A stretch of DNA of 64,000 nucleotides from positions 62,001 through 126,000 of the forward strand of contig JAOHCW010000001.1 of NCBI GenBank assembly GCA_028095925.1, in the 5' to 3' direction. Position numbers and translations under genes: made by a program. Positions 51,491-61,376 of this stretch are shown here, one piece after another; within the stretch, counting starts at the first letter, position 1, and every line of letters starts with the position of its first letter. A model generated the notes under the pieces. It had not been told where the DNA came from and searched no databases. It saw nothing but the letters and a program-made list of their open reading frames with translations. This DNA comes from Aquiluna sp. (GTDB taxonomy: Bacteria > Actinomycetota > Actinomycetes > Actinomycetales > Microbacteriaceae).

Positions 51491-51920
51491 TCTGATTCAA
51501 AGGGCCGGAATCCGGTTAGATGTCACGGCCTCCTCACCAGAGGAGGCCGTGCGCATCTGCGGCGAGCTACTTCGAGAACTGGGCGCCATTGGTCCAGAAT
51601 ATGCAGCTGCGATGTGGGAGCGAGAGCAAAAGTTCTCCTCGGCAATCGGAATGGGATTTGCAATCCCTCACGGAACTGACGAATCTCGTGTTCACGTAAT
51701 TTTTGACCAGCTGGTATTCCTGCGACTTGCATCGCCGATCACTTGGGGTGATGAGGAGGTCAGTTGTGTGTTGGGAATAGCCTCGAGTGGTGACGGCCAC
51801 GTCGAAATTCTTGGCAACCTAGCTGAGCTAATTCAAGACGAGACCAAGCTTGAGTTGTTAGTGGCTTCTGGCGGTGCTGACCAGGTTCTCGAGCTGATTT
51901 TAGATGGCGGTGTGGCCTAG
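51483..51920 (+). CDS. mtlF: mannitol PTS IIA component
   Basis: Cytoplasmic phosphocarrier of the mannitol/fructose IIA fold; 145 residues from the ATG at 51483 (MPDLIQRAGIRLDV). Phosphorylated His63 is in GMGFAIPHGTDESR. The frame is open upstream to 51411, but that part lies within IIB and the chosen ATG overlaps the IIB stop in the usual coupled way. mtlD follows after 23 bases. Confidence 0.93.
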   Translation: MPDLIQRAGIRLDVTASSPEEAVRICGELLRELGAIGPEYAAAMWEREQKFSSAIGMGFAIPHGTDESRVHVIFDQLVFLRLASPITWGDEEVSCVLGIASSGDGHVEILGNLAELIQDETKLELLVASGGADQVLELILDGGVA

Positions 51921-51943
51921 GCCACTGATAAAGAAAAGCAATT

Positions 51944-53110
51944 ATGAACTCCGAAAGACCAATAGCCGTTCACTTCGGCGCCGGTAACATCGGCCGCGGC
52001 TTTATTGGTGCCGTCCTTCAGGACGCCGGCTACTTTGTGGTCTTTGCGGATGTAAACCCAGGCCTTATCCATGCCCTCAATGAAAGAGGCAGTTACACCC
52101 TCACCGAGCTCGGAGCGGGCTCGCAAAAGAAGACCTACGCCAACTATCGAGCCCTGCACTCTGTCGAGCAGCGATCTGAGCTAATCGGCCAGCTAGCAAA
52201 GGCCGAGATCATTACTGCGTCAGTGGGCGCAAATATTTTGCCCCTGATTGCCCCCGTGATCGCAGAGGGGCTTTCAGCGAGAACTCTTTCAAAGCCAGCT
52301 GTTGTGATGGCCTGCGAAAATGCAATCAATGCGACGGACATTCTGAAGTCCGAGATTCGCACAGTTGAAAACCTGGATTCGGTTGCGGTTTTTGCCAACA
52401 CGGCTGTTGACCGAATCGTCCCAATCCAACCTGATGGCTCAGAACCCGACGTTGCTGTGGAGGCGTTTTGCGAATGGGTTATTGACTCGAGCAATCTCAC
52501 CGGGATCAAGCTGGAGATTCCTTCAGCTACATTCGTCGACAGGCTTGAGCCCTTTATCGAGCGCAAGCTTTTCACTGTCAATACTTCTCACCTATCCGCT
52601 GCCTATTTGGGCCAGCAGGAAGGCCACGCAACGGTTGTTTTGGCACTCAATGACCCAGCCGTGATGAAGAAGACCAAGGCTGTTTTAGAGGAGACGTCGA
52701 AGGTTCTTGTGCGCAAACACAACTTCGACCCCGCAGCACACAGTAGATATGTGAAAAAGACCCTAAGGCGCATCACTAGTCCCGCAATAGATGACCAGGT
52801 CGAGCGCGTGGGTCGTGATCCCATTAGAAAGCTCTCACGGCTCGAGAGGCTGATTGGCCCTGCGGCTCAGTACGCAGAGCACTACGGTCGCCCTGAGCAC
52901 CTGCTGGATGTGGTCTCGGCAGCTCTAGCCTTTGAAAATGATGACGACCCTGAAGTGGCGAGGTTGCAACTTCTTCTCACCAGCCTCTCAACCTCGGAGT
53001 TTGCCCAAGAGGTGTGCGGGATTTCAGCCTCTCACCCGCTTTCGGAGTATCTAGTCGAGACAATCGACAATCACAAACGTCAGGTAGCTCGTCAGGGCCT
53101 TCTGGGGTAA
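51944..53110 (+). CDS. mtlD: mannitol-1-phosphate 5-dehydrogenase
   Basis: Oxidises mannitol-1-P, the product of the PTS, to fructose-6-P using NAD. It has 388 residues. The N-terminal nucleotide fold reads VHFGAGNIGRGFIGAVLQDAG. Family blocks NAINATD, FANTAVDRIVP and NTSHLSAAYLG follow. It is preceded by a weak GAAAAGC site. With IIC, IIB and IIA directly upstream, it completes the path from outside mannitol to glycolysis. Confidence 0.96.
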   Translation: MNSERPIAVHFGAGNIGRGFIGAVLQDAGYFVVFADVNPGLIHALNERGSYTLTELGAGSQKKTYANYRALHSVEQRSELIGQLAKAEIITASVGANILPLIAPVIAEGLSARTLSKPAVVMACENAINATDILKSEIRTVENLDSVAVFANTAVDRIVPIQPDGSEPDVAVEAFCEWVIDSSNLTGIKLEIPSATFVDRLEPFIERKLFTVNTSHLSAAYLGQQEGHATVVLALNDPAVMKKTKAVLEETSKVLVRKHNFDPAAHSRYVKKTLRRITSPAIDDQVERVGRDPIRKLSRLERLIGPAAQYAEHYGRPEHLLDVVSAALAFENDDDPEVARLQLLLTSLSTSEFAQEVCGISASHPLSEYLVETIDNHKRQVARQGLLG

Positions 53111-53124
53111 CTTCAAAGATTAAT

Positions 53125-53133
53125 TGCTAGCAT
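53125..53133 (+). promoter_or_regulatory. possible extended -10 for ptsH-ptsI
   Basis: TGC followed by TAGCAT in the 47-base mtlD-ptsH gap is an extended -10 form; no -35 is seen. A separate start here would let the general PTS proteins be made without mannitol induction. Confidence 0.35.
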
Positions 53134-53157
53134 CCTGAGGGATTGTAAGGAGAAAGA

Positions 53158-53427
53158 ATGTCAACCGTCACGGCCACTGTCACAATCGAAGACCCGATCG
53201 GCTTTCACGCAAGGCCCGCAGGTCAGATCGTGAAGCTTGTGAAAGAGTCCGGTCTTGAAATCAGGATGGGCAAGGTCGGCGGGAACTTGGTTAAGGCCAA
53301 CTCTCCACTCGGTCTAATGGCCATGAAAGGCAAGACGGGCGAAGAGCTAACTGTCGAGGTTGACACCGAAGACGAGGCTCAGGCACAGGCCATAATCGAC
53401 CAGATTCAGCAGTTTCTAAAAGGCTAA
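53158..53427 (+). CDS. ptsH: phosphocarrier protein HPr
   Basis: General PTS phosphocarrier, 89 residues. Phosphorylated His17 is in IGFHARPAGQIVKL. The regulatory Ser is in KANSPLGLMAMKG, although whether an HPr kinase exists in this organism is unknown. AAGGAGAAAG lies before the ATG. It is two bases from ptsI. Having HPr and EI inside the mannitol locus suggests mannitol is a main, perhaps the only, PTS substrate. Confidence 0.96.
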   Translation: MSTVTATVTIEDPIGFHARPAGQIVKLVKESGLEIRMGKVGGNLVKANSPLGLMAMKGKTGEELTVEVDTEDEAQAQAIIDQIQQFLKG

Positions 53428-53429
53428 TT

Positions 53430-55052
53430 TTGACTCAACAGGTCCTCTCAGGCCTCGGCGTTGGGCTCGAGGCGGTAACCGCGGAGGTCTTTCGCGTCCG
53501 TCAGGCTGAGCCACTTCCAATTCCGGCAAAGCATTCTGGAGATATTGATGCCGAGCAGGCAAAGCTGCGCAAAGCAGTTGACGAGGTTTCAAGCGAACTA
53601 GAGAGCCTTGCCGAGAAGGCAGGCGAGACATCCGCTGAGATTTTCGAGGCGCTAGGAATGATCCTGTTGGACGAGAGCCTCTTTGATTCAGCTGTTGCTC
53701 AGCTTGATGATGGCTGGGAGGCTGGCACGGCTTTTGTGAATGCCATGGAGACTTTTGCCGAGCTACTCTCCGGTGACCCCACATTTGAGGAGCGCATTGC
53801 GGATATTAGAGACCTGGCAAAAAGGGTTGCGGCAAACATTCACGGCATCTTTCTGGGGTTAGATCTTCCAGAGACCGGAAAGTTTGTAATTGTCGGCGAA
53901 GACTTCTCTCCCGCCGATACCGCTCAGTTCACTTCTGCGGTGGTGGGGGTAATTACGATTCAAGGTGGCCCGACCTCCCACACCGCCATCATCTGCCGCT
54001 CAAAGTCGATTCCTGCGGTTGTTTCCTGCTCAGGTGCAAAAGAACTCAAAGATGGCCAAATGGTTTTGGTCGACCCTGTTGGCGACAGGGTCGTAATTGG
54101 CGGAACCGCGGCAGATGCGACCAAGGCCATCAGCTTCGTTGCCAAGTCCACAGAGCCAGTAATTCCGGTTCGCTCAAACATTGGCTCGCTTGAGGATGCC
54201 GTTGCCGCCGCTGCAACCGCGGCAGAGGGTGTTGGACTGTTCCGCACAGAGCTTCTTTATCTGTCGGCCACGACCGAGCCAACCATCGAAAGACAAATCC
54301 AGTCCTACACCGAAATCCTTACTGCCTGCCCTGAGGGGCCGATTGTTGTGAGGACGATTGATGCCGGAAGTGACAAGCCCGTTCCGTTTCTGAAAATGCC
54401 AGATGAGGAGAATCCTGCTCTGGGAGTTCGCGGATTCAGGCTTGTTAGAGACCATCGGGAGTTCATTGTTTCGCAGCTCGAGGCATTGGAGGAGGCCCGT
54501 AAGGCCTCTGGTCGCGAAGTCTGGGTAATGGCTCCAATGGTTGCGACGGCCGCTGAGGCGAAAGAGTTCGCCTCGCTTGCCAAGGCCGCAGGTCAGTTCA
54601 AGGTCGGAATCATGGTTGAGACCCCCTCGATTGTCTATGAGATTTCGAAGCTCAAGGGAGTAGTTGATTTCATCTCTGTTGGCACCAACGATCTTTCGCA
54701 GTACCTGTTCGCCTCTGACCGCATGAACCCAAACCTGGGTGCCATGCTCAACCCTTGGCAGCCCGCCCTGATTGCGTCTTTGAACCAAATTGCCATCGAG
54801 TCCAAGAAGGCCGGTATTTACTCCGGAGTTTGTGGGGAAAGCGGCTCTGACCCGGCATTTGCCGTGGTGCTAGCAGGTATGGGTTACGACTCGGTTTCCT
54901 CCTCAAGGTCTCAGGTTGGTGCCGTTAGGACGGCCCTATCTTCGGTCACCCACGACGAAGCACGCGAGGTCTTTGAGGCAGCAATTTCTGGACACGACAG
55001 CGACGAAGCCAAGTCACTTGCACTGACCAAATTGGGTGAAATCGCTAAGTAG
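53430..55052 (+). CDS. ptsI: PTS enzyme I
   Basis: Takes phosphate from phosphoenolpyruvate and passes it to HPr; 540 residues, slightly short for the family (about 555-575). The phosphorylated His184 is in GGPTSHTAIICRS. The PEP-binding barrel has GVGLFRTELLYL, the KVGIMVETPS segment, DFISVGTNDLSQY and the catalytic Cys in GVCGESGSDP. TTG start two bases after ptsH. Confidence 0.96.
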   Translation: MTQQVLSGLGVGLEAVTAEVFRVRQAEPLPIPAKHSGDIDAEQAKLRKAVDEVSSELESLAEKAGETSAEIFEALGMILLDESLFDSAVAQLDDGWEAGTAFVNAMETFAELLSGDPTFEERIADIRDLAKRVAANIHGIFLGLDLPETGKFVIVGEDFSPADTAQFTSAVVGVITIQGGPTSHTAIICRSKSIPAVVSCSGAKELKDGQMVLVDPVGDRVVIGGTAADATKAISFVAKSTEPVIPVRSNIGSLEDAVAAAATAAEGVGLFRTELLYLSATTEPTIERQIQSYTEILTACPEGPIVVRTIDAGSDKPVPFLKMPDEENPALGVRGFRLVRDHREFIVSQLEALEEARKASGREVWVMAPMVATAAEAKEFASLAKAAGQFKVGIMVETPSIVYEISKLKGVVDFISVGTNDLSQYLFASDRMNPNLGAMLNPWQPALIASLNQIAIESKKAGIYSGVCGESGSDPAFAVVLAGMGYDSVSSSRSQVGAVRTALSSVTHDEAREVFEAAISGHDSDEAKSLALTKLGEIAK

Positions 55053-55061
55053 ACTTAGGGC

Positions 55062-55496
55062 ATGTCTTCCCCTTCACCGAGCCAGATTCCTGCCATTTAC
55101 TCGGTGCTGAAGTTCTACAAAGTCTCCTCTTACGTAACAGGCGTCTTCCTGCTTTTGTTGATGGTGACCTGGGGTATTAGAAGGCTGCCGTTTTTAGGTT
55201 ATGACCTTTGGGTGTTTGGTCCCAACGGGGTTATTTCCTTTGAGAGCTACGGCATTGATGGCGAGGGGCTGCCAGAGGTCGGTTTGAACCTGACAGTTTT
55301 GATCTTGATAGTTCACGGCTGGCTCTATGTTGTGTATTTGCTTGCTGATTTCAGGCTTTGGACCCGGATGCGCTGGCCGTTTACAAGGTTCCTAATTATC
55401 GGAGCGGGCGGTGTCGTGCCATTTCTGAGCTTCTACACCGAGGCCAAATACGCAAAGCTTGCTAGGGAGCAGCTCAGAGAACTAGAGGGCAAATGA
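55062..55496 (+). CDS. DUF3817 membrane protein
   Basis: Small membrane protein of unknown function, 144 residues, three membrane segments ([46 protein letters not shown]). The [13 protein letters not shown] block and the [10 protein letters not shown] end are characteristic. Such genes lie directly before guaA in many actinobacteria, as here (four-base overlap). TAGACT six bases before the ATG could give a leaderless transcript. Confidence 0.85.
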   Translation: MSSPSPSQIPAIYSVLKFYKVSSYVTGVFLLLLMVTWGIRRLPFLGYDLWVFGPNGVISFESYGIDGEGLPEVGLNLTVLILIVHGWLYVVYLLADFRLWTRMRWPFTRFLIIGAGGVVPFLSFYTEAKYAKLAREQLRELEGK

Positions 55497-57046
55497 AGCC
55501 GGTATTAGTGGTCGACTTCGGCGCTCAGTATGCCCAGCTGATTGCCCGCAGGGTTCGGGAAGCAAACGTCTATTCGGAGATAGTTCCGCACAACATTTCT
55601 GCGGCTGAGGTCGCCCAGAAGAATCCTGCAGCCATCATCCTCTCCGGAGGGCCCTCGAGCGTCTACGAGGAAAACTCCCCCAGACTTGATGCAAAAATTC
55701 TTGAGCTTGGCATACCGGTCTTAGGCATTTGCTATGGCTTTCAGGTTCTGGCCCAGGCACTGGGTGGCAGGGTCGATAAGACCGGCAAGAGAGAATACGG
55801 GGCAACCGATCTCAAGCTGAGCTCTGGCGGGACTTTGCTTGCCTCCCAGCCTGAGATTCAAGTGTGCTGGATGAGCCACGGCGATCAGGTAATGGAGGCT
55901 CCCAGCGGTTTTGAGGTGCTTGCCTCAACCGCAACAACACCGGTTGCGGCCTTCGAGAACTTAGACAAGCGAATCTTCGGTGTCCAGTGGCACCCAGAGG
56001 TCAAGCACTCCGAGCAGGGCCAGCAGGTTTTGAAGAACTTTCTCTACGAAGGTGCAGGCATTGAGCCGAGTTGGAACTCGGGCAATGTCATTGCTGAGCA
56101 GGTTGAAAAGATTCGTGCCCAGGTTGGAAGCGCGAGGGTGATTTGCGGTCTGTCTGGCGGAGTGGACTCAGCAGTTGCGGCAGCACTTGTTCATCGCGCG
56201 GTTGGCGATCAGCTGACCGCTGTATTTGTTGATCACGGCCTGTTGCGCAAGGGCGAGGCAGAGCAGGTTGAGCGCGACTATGTTGCCGCCACCGGCATCA
56301 AGCTTGTTGTTGTAAACGCCGAGGAGAAGTTTCTAGGAGCCCTCAGTGGAGTTAGCGATCCCGAACAAAAGCGAAAAATCATAGGTAGGGAGTTCATCAG
56401 GACCTTCGAGGAGGCCGAGCGCAAGCTTGTGGCCGAGGCTATTGATGACAACCAGCCAATCAAGTTCTTGGTTCAGGGAACCCTCTACCCGGACGTTGTC
56501 GAATCCGGGGGTGGGGTAACTGCCGGCATCAAGTCCCACCATAACGTTGGCGGCCTTCCAGATGATCTCGACTTTGAACTGGTGGAACCCTTGCGGACCT
56601 TGTTCAAGGACGAGGTCAGGGCAATAGGTGCTGAACTCGGGCTCCCTGCTCAGATTGTGCAGCGTCATCCATTCCCAGGGCCCGGCCTTGGCATCCGAAT
56701 TGTTGGAGAGGTCACCAAGGAGCGACTAGACCTGCTGCGCGATGCAGATGCGATCGTGCGGGAAGAGCTGACCGCTGCGGGCAAGGACGGGGAGATCTGG
56801 CAGTGCCCAGTAGTTCTTTTGGCGGATGTTAGATCTGTTGGCGTGCAGGGTGACGGCCGTAGCTATGGACACCCAATTGTTTTGCGCCCGGTTTCCTCGG
56901 AGGATGCGATGACTGCAGACTGGTCGAGGCTGCCCTACGAGCTATTGGCAAAGATCTCGAACAGAATCACCAACGAAGTCGAGGGTGTGAACCGAGTTGT
57001 TTTAGATGTCACCTCGAAGCCTCCCGGCACGATCGAGTGGGAGTAG
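55493..57046 (+). CDS. guaA: GMP synthase (glutamine-hydrolysing)
   Basis: Aminates XMP to GMP; 517 residues. The N-terminal glutaminase domain has the catalytic Cys in [11 protein letters not shown] and His/Glu in VQWHPEV. The ATP-pyrophosphatase domain has [15 protein letters not shown]. The C-terminal dimerisation domain ends [17 protein letters not shown]. All catalytic residues are in place. With guaB upstream, the complete GMP branch is in this window. Confidence 0.97.
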   Translation: MKPVLVVDFGAQYAQLIARRVREANVYSEIVPHNISAAEVAQKNPAAIILSGGPSSVYEENSPRLDAKILELGIPVLGICYGFQVLAQALGGRVDKTGKREYGATDLKLSSGGTLLASQPEIQVCWMSHGDQVMEAPSGFEVLASTATTPVAAFENLDKRIFGVQWHPEVKHSEQGQQVLKNFLYEGAGIEPSWNSGNVIAEQVEKIRAQVGSARVICGLSGGVDSAVAAALVHRAVGDQLTAVFVDHGLLRKGEAEQVERDYVAATGIKLVVVNAEEKFLGALSGVSDPEQKRKIIGREFIRTFEEAERKLVAEAIDDNQPIKFLVQGTLYPDVVESGGGVTAGIKSHHNVGGLPDDLDFELVEPLRTLFKDEVRAIGAELGLPAQIVQRHPFPGPGLGIRIVGEVTKERLDLLRDADAIVREELTAAGKDGEIWQCPVVLLADVRSVGVQGDGRSYGHPIVLRPVSSEDAMTADWSRLPYELLAKISNRITNEVEGVNRVVLDVTSKPPGTIEWE

Positions 57047-57048
57047 CA

Positions 57049-57882
57049 GTGGAGGTCTTCGGGCATCGCGGTGCATGCGGCTATCTGCCTGAGAACACCA
57101 TCGAGTCTTTCGAGCACGCCTTCGAGTTAGGCGCTGCCGCAATTGAGTTTGACATTGTCATGACTCAAGACGGGGTTCCCGTGATTCGTCACGATCGGGA
57201 CCTCACTCACACCACTGATATCCAAAAGCACAGTTTTCTGAGCAACATGGTTGATGAGCTGAAGGCAGAGGACGTCGCACAACTCAGGGCGATTGAACGA
57301 TATCCCGATGGCCGCCAGGAGTCTGCAAGTCACGATGGCAAGTACCACATCCCCACCCTTCGAGAGGTCGTAAATCACCCCGGCTTTGACGGCCGCCACC
57401 TCATCATTGAGCTCAAATACGGAAAGCACTTCTTTGATGCCGGCCTTGATTCGGTCGAAGCGCTGACGCAGATTCTCGAGGAAGCAGATCTCGATGAGCG
57501 CGGTGTAAGGGTAACCATCGAGTGTTTTGAGTTTGGTGTTCTGCGCAGAGCTAAAGAGGCAATTGGCAGCCGGGCACAGTATGTCTTTCTCTCAGCGCCA
57601 GACATGCTGCCAGAGGGTTTCAGCGAACTCGAGGACGAGCTGCTCGAGGAGATCGCCGAGAACTTTGATGGAGTCTCGGTGGCTATACCAATGGTGCTGC
57701 AGGGTGACCTGGTCGCAAGGGCCAAGTCAAAGGGGCTGTACATCTTTACCTACACCGCGCGAACTGAGACCGCCGAGGGCGAGTGGCGAGCTTGGTTCGA
57801 AAGGCTGATTGCCACCAGGGTGGACGGCATCTTTACCGACCAGCCTGACCTGCTAGCCGAAGTTGTAGCTGCCCTGCCCTAG
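57049..57882 (+). CDS. glycerophosphodiester phosphodiesterase
   Basis: Cleaves glycerophosphodiesters to glycerol-3-P and an alcohol; 277 residues. FGHRGACGYLPENTIESFEHA has the catalytic His/Arg/Glu block, IEFDIVMTQDGVPVIRHD the metal-binding residues, and DGIFTDQPDLL the end motif. No signal peptide, so it is cytoplasmic. The GTG at 57049 is preferred, with GGGAG about five bases upstream. A GTG 12 bases earlier is inside guaA. Confidence 0.9.
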   Translation: MEVFGHRGACGYLPENTIESFEHAFELGAAAIEFDIVMTQDGVPVIRHDRDLTHTTDIQKHSFLSNMVDELKAEDVAQLRAIERYPDGRQESASHDGKYHIPTLREVVNHPGFDGRHLIIELKYGKHFFDAGLDSVEALTQILEEADLDERGVRVTIECFEFGVLRRAKEAIGSRAQYVFLSAPDMLPEGFSELEDELLEEIAENFDGVSVAIPMVLQGDLVARAKSKGLYIFTYTARTETAEGEWRAWFERLIATRVDGIFTDQPDLLAEVVAALP

Positions 57883-57893
57883 GCTACGCAAGA
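57880..57893 (+). promoter_or_regulatory. -10 element consistent with leaderless helicase mRNA
   Basis: TAGGCT (57880-57885) ends seven bases before the ATG at 57893. No ribosome site and no -35 are visible. It has the same geometry as the glmS start. Confidence 0.4.
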
Positions 57894-60139
57894 TGTCCAG
57901 GGTTCCAGCCGAAATCGATCCACTGCTTGAGGGGCTCAATCCCGAGCAGCGGAAGGCTGTCCTCTATAGGGGCAGTGCACTCTTGATTGTCGCGGGTGCC
58001 GGCTCGGGTAAGACCAGAGTCCTCACCCACCGCATTGCCCACCTGCTCGCAACCAAAGAGCTCTGGCCCTCGCAAATACTTTCAATTACCTTCACCAACA
58101 AGGCTGCTGCCGAGATGCGGGAGCGGGTGGAGTCCCTGATTGGGCAATCGGCCGAGGGTATGTGGATAAGAACCTTTCACTCCGCCTGCCTGCAGATTCT
58201 TAGGCGCGAGGCCGAGCGGCTTGGCCATGATTCCAACTTCACCGTCTATGACTCTGGGGACACCAGAGCCCTGCTTCGCAGGCTCTTGCGCGGGGCCGGG
58301 GCGGAGGATGCCGACATCAAGCCCCAGCAGGCTGCCGCGATGATCTCAAACGCAAAGAACGAGCTCAAGGATGCTGAGGATTTTGCTAGGAACGCAGATC
58401 GCTCAAACCCCAGGCAGCGAATCGTCGCCGAGGTATTCCAGGCATACACCCAGGAACTGAAACGAAATAACGCCTTCGATTTCGATGATCTGATCGCGGA
58501 GACGGTGAACCTGCTGCGCGCATTTCCCGAGGTTCGAGCGAGGTATCAAAAGAAGTTCCGCCATGTCCTGATCGACGAGTACCAGGACACTAACCATGCG
58601 CAATACGCCCTAATCCGGGAGTTCACCAGACCTCTTCCACCCGAGCACCAGCTCGTCAACGAGGAAACGGGTGAGGTTATGCCGCCCGCGGATCTGACTG
58701 TGGTGGGAGATAGCGACCAGTCCATCTATGCCTTCCGGGGTGCGGACATCAGAAACATCACCGAGTTTGAGCGGGACTTCCCGGGAGCCGAGACGATACT
58801 TTTGGAGCAGAACTATCGCTCCACTCAAAACATCCTCTCGGCCGCAAATGCCGTCATCTCCCAGAACCCCTATCGTCCGCCCAAGAACCTTTGGACCGAC
58901 AGTGGAGCGGGTGACAAAGTGACCCTCTTCACCGGTTACGACGAGCGCAACGAGGCAGCATTTGTCGTTGACCAGGTTAAGGAGCTGCACGAGAGCGGCA
59001 CCAACTATCGCGACATGGCTGTCCTCTACAGAGTCAATGCCCTTACGCTCTCACTCGAGAACGAGCTCAAGGTTCAACGCGTCCCATACGCAGTCATCGG
59101 TGGCCTCAAGTTCTTCGAGCGCAAGGAGATCAAGGACGCCCTTGCCTACCTAGCAGCAATCTCAAACGCCCGAGATGACGAGGCGGTCAGGCGCATCATA
59201 AATGTCCCAGCCCGCGGGATTGGTGACAAGACAGAGGCCAAGATCTCTCAGTTCGCAAGATCCAATGAGATCTCTATCAGGCAGGCCCTTTTGCGCTCTC
59301 AAGAGCTGGGGCTAGGTCCAAAGCTCACGGGAGCAATCGACGAATTTGGCAAATTACTAAATGAGCTAGATGCCATGAGCGCAAGTGATGGTCCTGCAGA
59401 TGTTCTCAAGCAGGCGCTTATCAAGAGCGGCTATCGCTCCGAACTTGAGATCAGTCGGGACCCTCAGGATGAGGCAAGACTTGAAAACCTCGATGCGCTG
59501 CTGGGTCAGCTCTACGAGTGGCAGGCCAAGTTTCCCGAAGGAACCCTCTCCGACTACCTTGCCGAGGTGACCCTCGCGGCCGCGGCCGACGAGATCGTCG
59601 ATGATTCCGGAAACCTATCCCTGATGACCCTCCATACCGCCAAGGGACTGGAGTTTGATCAGGTATTCATGATTGGAATCGAGCAGGGCACCCTGCCTCA
59701 CGTTAGGGCTTTTGATGAGCCGGGAGGCCTTCAAGAGGAGCGCAGGCTGATGTATGTCGGGATGACAAGGGCCAAGAAAAAGCTCACCCTCTCCCATGCC
59801 CTGCAGCGAACCGTGTTTGGCTCAACCGCATCCATGGCGCCCTCGAGCTTTCTTTCTGACATCCCGCCTGAGCTTCTTGAGAATGTTGGTACCGAACGCT
59901 CGATAGCAGCAACGGCTCCTAGGCCGAGTAGGTGGGAGGGTGCAATTACAGCCAGCTCCATCCGGGACAACAAGGACCTGGAGTTAGCTCTGAACGATCG
60001 CATAAATCATGAGAGCTTCGGCGATGGCACCGTAGTTGGAGTTACCGGCACTCCACCCAAGCAAACCGCCGAGGTTTCCTTCGATAGCGGGGTAACCAAG
60101 CGGCTACTTGTGAAAATGGCACCAATTACCAAGCTTTAG
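57893..60139 (+). CDS. pcrA: ATP-dependent DNA helicase, PcrA/UvrD type
   Basis: Superfamily 1A 3'-5' helicase for repair and clearing of stalled polymerases; 748 residues. In order: LNPEQRKAV Q-motif, P-loop GAGSGKTRVLTHRI, LSITFTNKAAAEMRERV, Walker B LIDEYQDTNHAQY, VGDSDQSIYAFRGAD, LEQNYRS, TLHTAKGLEF and VGMTRAKKKLTLSHA. The C-terminus has the Tudor-like stretch typical of PcrA (INHESFGDGTVVGV, then SFDSGVTKRLLVKMAPI). This favours PcrA/UvrD1 over other paralogues. Confidence 0.95.
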   Translation: MSRVPAEIDPLLEGLNPEQRKAVLYRGSALLIVAGAGSGKTRVLTHRIAHLLATKELWPSQILSITFTNKAAAEMRERVESLIGQSAEGMWIRTFHSACLQILRREAERLGHDSNFTVYDSGDTRALLRRLLRGAGAEDADIKPQQAAAMISNAKNELKDAEDFARNADRSNPRQRIVAEVFQAYTQELKRNNAFDFDDLIAETVNLLRAFPEVRARYQKKFRHVLIDEYQDTNHAQYALIREFTRPLPPEHQLVNEETGEVMPPADLTVVGDSDQSIYAFRGADIRNITEFERDFPGAETILLEQNYRSTQNILSAANAVISQNPYRPPKNLWTDSGAGDKVTLFTGYDERNEAAFVVDQVKELHESGTNYRDMAVLYRVNALTLSLENELKVQRVPYAVIGGLKFFERKEIKDALAYLAAISNARDDEAVRRIINVPARGIGDKTEAKISQFARSNEISIRQALLRSQELGLGPKLTGAIDEFGKLLNELDAMSASDGPADVLKQALIKSGYRSELEISRDPQDEARLENLDALLGQLYEWQAKFPEGTLSDYLAEVTLAAAADEIVDDSGNLSLMTLHTAKGLEFDQVFMIGIEQGTLPHVRAFDEPGGLQEERRLMYVGMTRAKKKLTLSHALQRTVFGSTASMAPSSFLSDIPPELLENVGTERSIAATAPRPSRWEGAITASSIRDNKDLELALNDRINHESFGDGTVVGVTGTPPKQTAEVSFDSGVTKRLLVKMAPITKL

Positions 60140-60164
60140 CGGGCTTAGGCCAATAGCCGTTCGC

Positions 60165-60208
60165 TAGACTTAGCGGGTTGTCCGCTCTCACAGGAAACGA
60201 ATTTCACC
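60165..60208 (+). promoter_or_regulatory. sucCD -10 element and leader
   Basis: TAGACT (60165-60170) is a good -10, without a recognisable -35. The leader begins with a small hairpin, AGCGG-GTTGT-CCGCT (60172-60186). AGGAAACG is the sucC ribosome site. Confidence 0.45.
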
Positions 60209-61366
60209 GTGGATTTATTTGAATATCAAGCACGCGACCTATTTGAGGCCTATGGGGTCCCCGTTTTGGCAGGTCGCATCGCAGACACCCCAGAAGAGGC
60301 CGAACAGGCCGCCAAGGAAATTGGCGGAACCGTGGTCATCAAGGCACAGGTCAAAACTGGCGGCCGTGGCAAGGCAGGTGGCGTGAAGCTTGCTCACAAC
60401 CCACAAGAGGCCAGGGAGCGTGCCGAGGAGATCCTCGGGCTCGACATTAAGGGCCACGTCGTAAAGCGCGTGATGATTGCCCAGGGTGCCCAGATTGACA
60501 AAGAGTTCTACTTCTCAGTTTTGCTGGACCGTTCCAACCGCACCTTCCTCTCGCTCTGCAGCGTTGAAGGTGGCGTGGAGATTGAGCAGCTTGCGGTTGA
60601 GCGCCCAGATGCACTCGCAAAGGTGCCGATCTCGGCAGTATCTGGCATCGACAAGGCCAAGGCTCTGGAGATTGCGAAGCAGGCCGGCTTCCCGGCAGAG
60701 CTGCAGGACAAGGTTTCCGATGTCTTCGTGAAGCTCTATGAGGTCTTCACCAAAGAAGACGCGACCCTGGTTGAGGTCAATCCACTGGTGCTCACTGCGG
60801 ACGGCGACATCATTGCCCTTGACGGCAAGGTTTCTCTAGATGACAACGCGGAGTTCCGCCACGAGCGCGAAGAGATGGAACGCGATCAGCTTGATCCCCT
60901 GGAGGCAAAGGCCCAGGCCCTTGACCTCAACTACGTCAAGCTTGACGGTGAGGTCGGAATTATCGGCAATGGAGCTGGCCTTGTGATGTCAACTCTTGAT
61001 GTCGTTGCCTACGCAGGTGAGCGTCACGGAAGCGTGAAGCCGGCGAACTTCCTGGACATTGGAGGCGGAGCATCGGCAGAGGTCATGGCGGCAGGTCTAG
61101 ATGTCATCCTGAACGACCCCCAGGTCAAGAGCGTGTTTGTAAATGTTTTCGGTGGAATTACTGCCTGTGACGCAGTCGCTAACGGAATTGTGGGCGCTTT
61201 GAACACCCTAGGAGACAAGGCTTCCAAGCCGCTTGTCGTGAGACTTGATGGCAACAACGTAGACCAGGGCCGAGCAATTCTGGCTGACTACGCTCACCCT
61301 CTGGTCACTCTGGCCGAGACCATGGATGGCGGCGCTGACGAGGCCGCGAAGCTGGCGAACAGGTAA
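60209..61366 (+). CDS. sucC: succinyl-CoA synthetase beta subunit
   Basis: ADP-forming TCA-cycle enzyme subunit, 385 residues, ATP-grasp fold. [60 protein letters not shown] and [17 protein letters not shown] are characteristic. GTG start. sucD follows after ten bases. Confidence 0.97.
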   Translation: MDLFEYQARDLFEAYGVPVLAGRIADTPEEAEQAAKEIGGTVVIKAQVKTGGRGKAGGVKLAHNPQEARERAEEILGLDIKGHVVKRVMIAQGAQIDKEFYFSVLLDRSNRTFLSLCSVEGGVEIEQLAVERPDALAKVPISAVSGIDKAKALEIAKQAGFPAELQDKVSDVFVKLYEVFTKEDATLVEVNPLVLTADGDIIALDGKVSLDDNAEFRHEREEMERDQLDPLEAKAQALDLNYVKLDGEVGIIGNGAGLVMSTLDVVAYAGERHGSVKPANFLDIGGGASAEVMAAGLDVILNDPQVKSVFVNVFGGITACDAVANGIVGALNTLGDKASKPLVVRLDGNNVDQGRAILADYAHPLVTLAETMDGGADEAAKLANR

Positions 61367-61376
61367 GGGACAGACA

